This document shows, one piece after another, positions 58,945 to 63,391 of a DNA stretch of 63,391 bases. The DNA is from Ruminococcus sp. (lineage in GTDB: Bacteria > Bacillota_A > Clostridia > Oscillospirales > Ruminococcaceae). The notes beneath the pieces were generated by a model. It did no database searches. It was not told where the DNA came from and was given only the letters and a program-made list of their open reading frames with translations. The stretch spans positions 1-63,391 of the forward strand of contig NZ_JAIKXF010000105.1 of the NCBI RefSeq assembly GCF_024684275.1, written 5' to 3'. The translations under genes and the position numbers were made by a program. Position 1 is the stretch's first letter, and each line of letters opens with the position of its first letter.

Positions 58945-60018
58945 ATGACTGAAATTTTTAAAGCCGATTCGATCGAAGAGGCTAAAGCACTCGCAGTAAG
59001 GAAATTCGGAAAAGATAAAGCTATTAAATTTGAGATACTTGAAGAAGGTAAAAAAGGTCTGTTTGGTCTCGGCAAAAAGGAGGCTGTAGTTAAAGCTACA
59101 GTCGAAGAAGCTGCTAAGACTGCTCCTGTAAAAGAATCAGCTCCTGCACCGGCACCAGCTGTTAAGCCGGCAGCTCCTGTAAAGGCTGAGGCTCCGGCAC
59201 CTGTTAAGGAAGAAAAGAAGGAAGAAGCTCCTGCTGCTAAAAAGGAAGCTGCTCCCGTTGTAAATGAAGTTAAAGAAGAAGCTAAGCCTGCTGAAGCTCA
59301 TGAAGATGATGATCAGGAATTCTCTATCGAGAATTTCACTCTTATCGAGGACGAAGCTCTTGTTCACCCAAAGGTAAAGCTCGCTAAAGACTATATCACA
59401 AGCATTCTCAGAGCTATGGATATAGACGTTCAGTTCACTGTATACCAGAATGAGACTGGTGCTGTTATCAATATCGAAAGCGATAATAACGGCACTATCA
59501 TCGGCAGAAGAGGAGAGACTCTTGATTCTATCCAGTACCTCTGCTCCATAATCGCAAACAAGGGTGATAAGGACTATTACCGTATCACTATCGATTGCCT
59601 CGGTTACCGCAGTAAGAGAAAGGATACTCTCGAACAGCTCGCAGCAAAGGTAGCAAAGTCAGTTCTCAGAACCGGCAGATCACAGCCGCTTGAGCCAATG
59701 AATCCTTACGAGAGAAGAGTTATCCACTCAGCAATTTCAAATATCGAAGGAGTTTCTTCACGTTCAGTCGGTGAAGAGCCTTACAGAAAGATAATCATTT
59801 CTTCAAATAATCCTAAGAAGAATGACAGACGCCGTGATAACAGACGTGACGGCGGAAGAAGAAATGACAGAAGAGGCGGAGAGAGAAAGAATCGTGACAG
59901 AGAAGTAAGCATGGAACGCAGATCAGTTGATCTCTCTACAAGCTTCGAGAAAGACTACAAAAGACCAAAGCCAGAAGATTCTATGGAAGGCGGTCTTTAC
60001 GGAAAGATCGAACTTTGA
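58945..60018 (+). CDS. khpB: RNA-binding protein Jag/KhpB
   Basis: A 357-residue protein: Jag-N domain (1-52, IFKADSIEEAKALAVRKFG, GKKGLFGLGKKEA), an Ala/Pro/Lys-rich linker (55-115), KH domain with GRRG loop (IIGRRGETLDSIQYL), R3H domain (RITIDCLGYRSKRKDTLEQLA... PMNPYERRVIHSAI) and an extra Arg/Asp/Gly-rich tail (about 290-325). KhpB with KhpA binds many RNAs and affects cell elongation. The tail is longer than in common homologues. RBS AAGGAGGTATAA. Confidence 0.94.
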   Translation: MTEIFKADSIEEAKALAVRKFGKDKAIKFEILEEGKKGLFGLGKKEAVVKATVEEAAKTAPVKESAPAPAPAVKPAAPVKAEAPAPVKEEKKEEAPAAKKEAAPVVNEVKEEAKPAEAHEDDDQEFSIENFTLIEDEALVHPKVKLAKDYITSILRAMDIDVQFTVYQNETGAVINIESDNNGTIIGRRGETLDSIQYLCSIIANKGDKDYYRITIDCLGYRSKRKDTLEQLAAKVAKSVLRTGRSQPLEPMNPYERRVIHSAISNIEGVSSRSVGEEPYRKIIISSNNPKKNDRRRDNRRDGGRRNDRRGGERKNRDREVSMERRSVDLSTSFEKDYKRPKPEDSMEGGLYGKIEL

Positions 60019-60041
60019 TCTTAGTAACTTTGAATATTCTG

Positions 60042-60071
60042 AACAACGGCATATCCTGCCGTTGTTTTTTT
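60042..60071 (+). terminator. Hairpin between jag and mnmE
   Basis: AACAACGGCA, TATCC, TGCCGTTGTT and a T run. The mnmE ribosome site starts right after it, so mnmE-mnmG may depend on partial readthrough. Confidence 0.85.
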
Positions 60072-60085
60072 AGGAAGTGATTTTT

Positions 60086-61447
60086 TTGTCAACAATCGCT
60101 GCAATTTCCACTCCCGACGCTCCGGGAGGTATAGCAGTTATCCGCATATCAGGCGATGATTCGATAAAAGTTGCGGAGAAGATTTTTTCTCCATATGGTG
60201 ATAAAAAGGTTTGCGATATGAGCGGTTATACCTGTGCTTACGGTATCGCTCACGATAACGGTGAGCGTCTTGATGACTGTATCCTTACCGTTTTTAAAGC
60301 TCCGCACAGCTATACCGGTGAGGACGTTGTTGAAATATCATGCCACGGAGGTCTTTACGTTACAAGAAGAATTCTTCGTGCAGCTCTGAAAAATGGTGCA
60401 ATTAACGCAGAAGCAGGTGAGTTCACCAAAAGAGCTTTTCTTAACGGAAAGCTCGACCTCACTCAGGCAGAAGCGGTAATGGACATTATCTCTGCCAAGG
60501 GCGAGCGTGAGCTTAAAATGGCTGAGAATCTCCGAGAGGGAGCGGCTTTCAAAAGAGTGGACAAGTGCTCAGAGCGGCTCATGAAATTGCTTGGTGACCT
60601 TGCTGCTTGGGCTGATTATCCCGAGGAGGATATACCGTCAGTCGAGCCGGAGAATCTCCGAAACGAACTCTCAGATATAAGTGCTGAGCTTGGCTCACTC
60701 ATTAAAAATTACGACTGCGGAAGAATACTCCGTGAGGGCGTTTCAACTGCTATAATCGGCAAGCCGAATGTAGGAAAGTCGACCCTTTTCAATTGTCTAA
60801 GCGGATTCAACAGAAGTATCGTTACTGATATTGCAGGTACAACAAGAGATGTCGTTGAGGAGTCAGTAAGTATCGGTGACATCACTCTGCGTCTTTCCGA
60901 TACCGCTGGAATTCACGAGACTAACGATGTGATAGAGGGTATAGGAGTTGATATTGCTGAGAAGCTTATTGATTCTTCGGAACTTATAATAGCAGTTTTT
61001 GACGGAGGTTGTCCGCTTACGGAGGACGATCTATACTTAATTAATAAAATTAATAATAAAAATACAGTCGCTGTAATAAACAAAAATGATGTAGAACAAA
61101 AACTTGATATAGAGCTCATAAGTGATAAACTTAAACATATTGTATATCTTTCCGCAAAGGAAAATAAAGGTATAGATGAGCTTAAAAATGTCATTGAGAA
61201 TATTTTCGAGATAAATGATATGACTATAAATTCAGTTTCTGCCGCAAACGAGCGTCAGAAAAGATGTATTGAATCTGCAATTGATTGCATCGATAACTGC
61301 ATTTTGGCTATTGATAATGGCGAGATGCTGGATGCAATTAATGTCATTCTTGATGAGGCAGAACAACATATTCTCGAACTTACAGGCAAGAGGATAACTA
61401 ATGAAGTTGTTGATGAAGTATTCTCAAGATTCTGTGTGGGAAAATAA
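60086..61447 (+). CDS. mnmE: tRNA modification GTPase MnmE
   Basis: A 453-residue GTPase forming the 5-carboxymethylaminomethyl modification of wobble U34 with MnmG. N-terminal tetrahydrofolate-binding domain (STIAAISTPDAPGGIAVIRISG), helical domain, G domain (GKPNVGKSTLFN, DIAGTTRD, DTAGIHE, NKND) and the C-terminal FCVGK with the functional Cys. TTG 60086 is chosen since AGGAAGTGA then has proper spacing and the usual N-terminus results. A parS site lies just after the stop. Confidence 0.96.
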   Translation: MSTIAAISTPDAPGGIAVIRISGDDSIKVAEKIFSPYGDKKVCDMSGYTCAYGIAHDNGERLDDCILTVFKAPHSYTGEDVVEISCHGGLYVTRRILRAALKNGAINAEAGEFTKRAFLNGKLDLTQAEAVMDIISAKGERELKMAENLREGAAFKRVDKCSERLMKLLGDLAAWADYPEEDIPSVEPENLRNELSDISAELGSLIKNYDCGRILREGVSTAIIGKPNVGKSTLFNCLSGFNRSIVTDIAGTTRDVVEESVSIGDITLRLSDTAGIHETNDVIEGIGVDIAEKLIDSSELIIAVFDGGCPLTEDDLYLINKINNKNTVAVINKNDVEQKLDIELISDKLKHIVYLSAKENKGIDELKNVIENIFEINDMTINSVSAANERQKRCIESAIDCIDNCILAIDNGEMLDAINVILDEAEQHILELTGKRITNEVVDEVFSRFCVGK

Positions 61448-61463
61448 TGTTTCACGTGAAACA
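61448..61463. promoter_or_regulatory. parS centromere site
   Basis: TGTTTCACGTGAAACA is a perfect 16-bp palindrome matching the ParB (Spo0J) binding consensus. It lies in the 33-nt gap between mnmE and mnmG, near oriC. parA and parB are expected beyond the window, after rsmG. Confidence 0.96.
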
Positions 61464-61480
61464 ATCAAAGAGGTAATTTT

Positions 61481-63370
61481 ATGACATATAAAATGGGAGA
61501 ATTCGACGTTGCAGTTGTTGGTGCAGGTCACGCCGGAGTTGAGGCTGCTCTCGCTTCCGCAAGGCTTGGATGCAAGACTGTGATGTTTACAATATCACTG
61601 GATCAGATTGCAAATATGCCATGCAATCCGTCAATTGGCGGAATTGCAAAAGGTCATCTTGTCCGTGAAATAGACGCTTTAGGCGGAGAAATGGGCAAAG
61701 CTGCTGACAAGTGCTTTATTCAAAGCAGGATGCTGAACCGAGGTAAAGGTCCGGCAGTTCACAGTCTAAGAGTGCAGGCGGACAGAGTAATGTATCATAA
61801 TTACATGAAAAATATTTGCGAAAATCAGAAAAATCTCTTTATTAAACAGGCTGAGGTTGCTGAGATAATTGTAGAAAATGGTAAAATTGTTGGATTAAGG
61901 ACTTCACTCGGTGCGGAGTATGCAGTTAAAGCTGTGATTATTGCAACCGGAACTTATCTTAAAGGAAAGATTCATATTGGCGAAGTATCATATGAAAGCG
62001 GTACGGACTCTGCTTTGCCAAGCAAGTATCTCTCTAAGAGTTTGATTGAAAATGGAGTTGAACTTCGACGCTTCAAGACAGGAACTCCATGTCGAGTTAA
62101 TAAGAGAAGTATCAATTTTGATATCATGGAACGTCAGGATGGCGATAAAGATATTGTCCCGTTTTCATTTGAAACTCCGGTAGAAGGGCTAAGAAACAAA
62201 GTAAGCTGCTATGTGACTTATACAAATAGTAATACACATGAAGTCATACTCGCAAACCTCGACAGATCGCCTTTATACTCCGGAAGAATAGAGGGTGTTG
62301 GACCGAGATACTGTCCGTCAATTGAGGACAAAATTGTAAGATTTTCTGATAAACCAAGACATCAGCTTTTTGTTGAACCAATGGGATTGAGCACAGAAGA
62401 GTACTATTTACAGGGAATGTCGTCATCACTGCCGGAAGATGTTCAGCTTGCATTTTTGCGTACAATTGAGGGTCTTGAAGACGTCGAGATAATGAGACCT
62501 GCATACGCAATTGAGTATGATTGCTGCGACCCACTTCAGCTCACCCCTACACTTGAATTCATGAAAATTTCAGGTCTGTACGGTGCAGGACAGTTCAACG
62601 GAAGCTCAGGCTATGAAGAAGCTGGAGCTCAGGGAATAGTTGCAGGAATAAACGCTGCACTTAAAATCAAGGGCAAAGAACCAATGATTCTCGACAGAGC
62701 AAGCTCATATATTGGTACACTTGTAGATGATCTCGTAACCAAAGGATGCTCAGATCCATATAGAATGATGACTTCAAGAAGTGAGTATAGATTGATTCTT
62801 AGACAAGATAATGCGGATCAGAGACTTTCGCCAATCGGATATAAAATCGGACTTATCTCACGAGAGAGATATGAAAAATTATTGGAAAAGGAGCGATTGG
62901 TCGAGGAAGAGATCACAAGACTCAATAAGACTAATATTTCACCGTCAAGTAAACTTAATGCTTTTCTCGAAACAATGCACACTTCTCCATTGAGTACAGG
63001 CTGTAAGATCGCTGACCTTGTAAGAAGACCTCAGCTCAGTTATAACGATATTGCTGAGTTTGATGCAGAGCGTAAACAACTACCAAGTGATGTCTGCGAG
63101 CAAGTTGACTTACAAATCAAGTACGAAGGATATATTTCAAAGCAGCTCCAACAGATAGCGCAAATGCGTAAACTTGAAGAGAAGAAATTGCCTCAGTATA
63201 CGGATTATAACCTAATATACGGTCTCAGACTTGAAGCCGCAGAGAAACTTAACAAAGTAAAACCAGTTTCAATAGGTCAGGCATCAAGAATATCCGGAGT
63301 GTCTCCAGCTGATATTTCGCTTCTTGCAGTATGGCTGCAAAAGGAGAAAGGTGGAGAATATGTTTCCTGA
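61481..63370 (+). CDS. mnmG: tRNA U34 carboxymethylaminomethyltransferase MnmG
   Basis: A 629-residue FAD enzyme, partner of MnmE. FAD site DVAVVGAGHAGVEAALASARLG; the two family signatures GPRYCPSIEDKIVRF and AGQFNGSSGYEEAGAQG; active-site Cys pair region around NMPCNPSIGG. C-terminal helical domain with SYNDIAEFD and GLRLEAAEKLNKVKP. RBS AAAGAGGTAATTTT. Its end overlaps the start of rsmG. Confidence 0.97.
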   Translation: MTYKMGEFDVAVVGAGHAGVEAALASARLGCKTVMFTISLDQIANMPCNPSIGGIAKGHLVREIDALGGEMGKAADKCFIQSRMLNRGKGPAVHSLRVQADRVMYHNYMKNICENQKNLFIKQAEVAEIIVENGKIVGLRTSLGAEYAVKAVIIATGTYLKGKIHIGEVSYESGTDSALPSKYLSKSLIENGVELRRFKTGTPCRVNKRSINFDIMERQDGDKDIVPFSFETPVEGLRNKVSCYVTYTNSNTHEVILANLDRSPLYSGRIEGVGPRYCPSIEDKIVRFSDKPRHQLFVEPMGLSTEEYYLQGMSSSLPEDVQLAFLRTIEGLEDVEIMRPAYAIEYDCCDPLQLTPTLEFMKISGLYGAGQFNGSSGYEEAGAQGIVAGINAALKIKGKEPMILDRASSYIGTLVDDLVTKGCSDPYRMMTSRSEYRLILRQDNADQRLSPIGYKIGLISRERYEKLLEKERLVEEEITRLNKTNISPSSKLNAFLETMHTSPLSTGCKIADLVRRPQLSYNDIAEFDAERKQLPSDVCEQVDLQIKYEGYISKQLQQIAQMRKLEEKKLPQYTDYNLIYGLRLEAAEKLNKVKPVSIGQASRISGVSPADISLLAVWLQKEKGGEYVS

Positions 63371-63391
63371 TTTTGAATTTTGTTGCGATGC
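63359..63391 (+). CDS. rsmG: 16S rRNA (guanine527-N7)-methyltransferase, first 11 codons
   Basis: ATG 63359 follows AGGAGAAAGGTGGAG and overlaps the end of mnmG by 12 nt. The frame (MFPDFEFCCDA...) runs open to the window end. The identity rests on conserved gene order (mnmE-mnmG-rsmG), not on recognisable domains. Confidence 0.6.

Noticed and set aside
1..63391. tRNA or rRNA genes, prophage, restriction or toxin-antitoxin systems
   Set aside because: No cloverleaf, rRNA signature or recognisable phage/defence protein was found. The XRE gene lacks a toxin-like partner.

Overview
The window is a chromosomal origin region from a low-to-mid GC Clostridia-class Firmicute, most like a fibre-degrading Ruminococcus. 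The evidence is threefold: dnaA-dnaN-S4-recF-remB-gyrB-gyrA run on the minus strand, diverging from rpmH-rnpA-yidD-yidC-jag-mnmE-mnmG; spo0A and gpr are present; and a large secreted CotH-like protein ends in a type I dockerin, the mark of a cellulosome-forming species. Species-level identity is inference.

Layout. 1-133: SRP RNA on the minus strand, cut by the window edge. 298-5207: GT2 glycosyltransferase, then a threonine T-box leader that precedes a three-gene set (unknown gene, RAYT transposase, thrS), then a DinB-like protein. 5316-12120: glyS, then radical SAM / uridine kinase-like / polyphosphate kinase, then pssA. 12242-14128: three tandem paralogous lipoproteins. 14418-18137: indolepyruvate ferredoxin oxidoreductase (iorAB) and an aryl-CoA ligase. 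18254-21904: DUF2726 protein and two paralogous lipoproteins. 22183-27516: GH95 fucosidase, GH26-like lipoprotein with CBM35, HAD-like protein. 27708-31811: spo0A, small genes, an XRE regulator with an operator-rich divergent promoter, rpsT and gpr. 32059-39143: DUF2461, CotH-dockerin protein, a two-component system, a DnaA-box-like cluster and a small lipoprotein. 39190-46063: structured repeat, dipeptidase, orphan sugar ABC ATPase, RsuA-type pseudouridine synthase, nrdR, TIM-barrel and metallophosphoesterase. 46088-63391: replication-origin operons, oriC on both sides of dnaA, a perfect parS between mnmE and mnmG, and the first codons of rsmG.

The most unusual system is a REP/RAYT network. 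Two RAYT genes lie 49 kb apart. Each starts one base after the stop codon of the gene before it. Each carries inside its reading frame an inverted pair of GTAG-tagged palindromes at the equivalent places around the HUH region, but the two genes use different stem sequences. At least eight further palindromes with the same tag-and-foot architecture and different stems lie between genes. One supplies the stop codon of iorB, and one is split by a 60-nt structured insert related to a second repeat family found at 39.26 kb.

Other points of interest are a polyphosphate kinase with a histone-H1-like tail, a HAD protein lacking its nucleophile, a Spo0A receiver with Lys replaced by Arg, and a set of DnaA-box-like sequences 16 kb from oriC.
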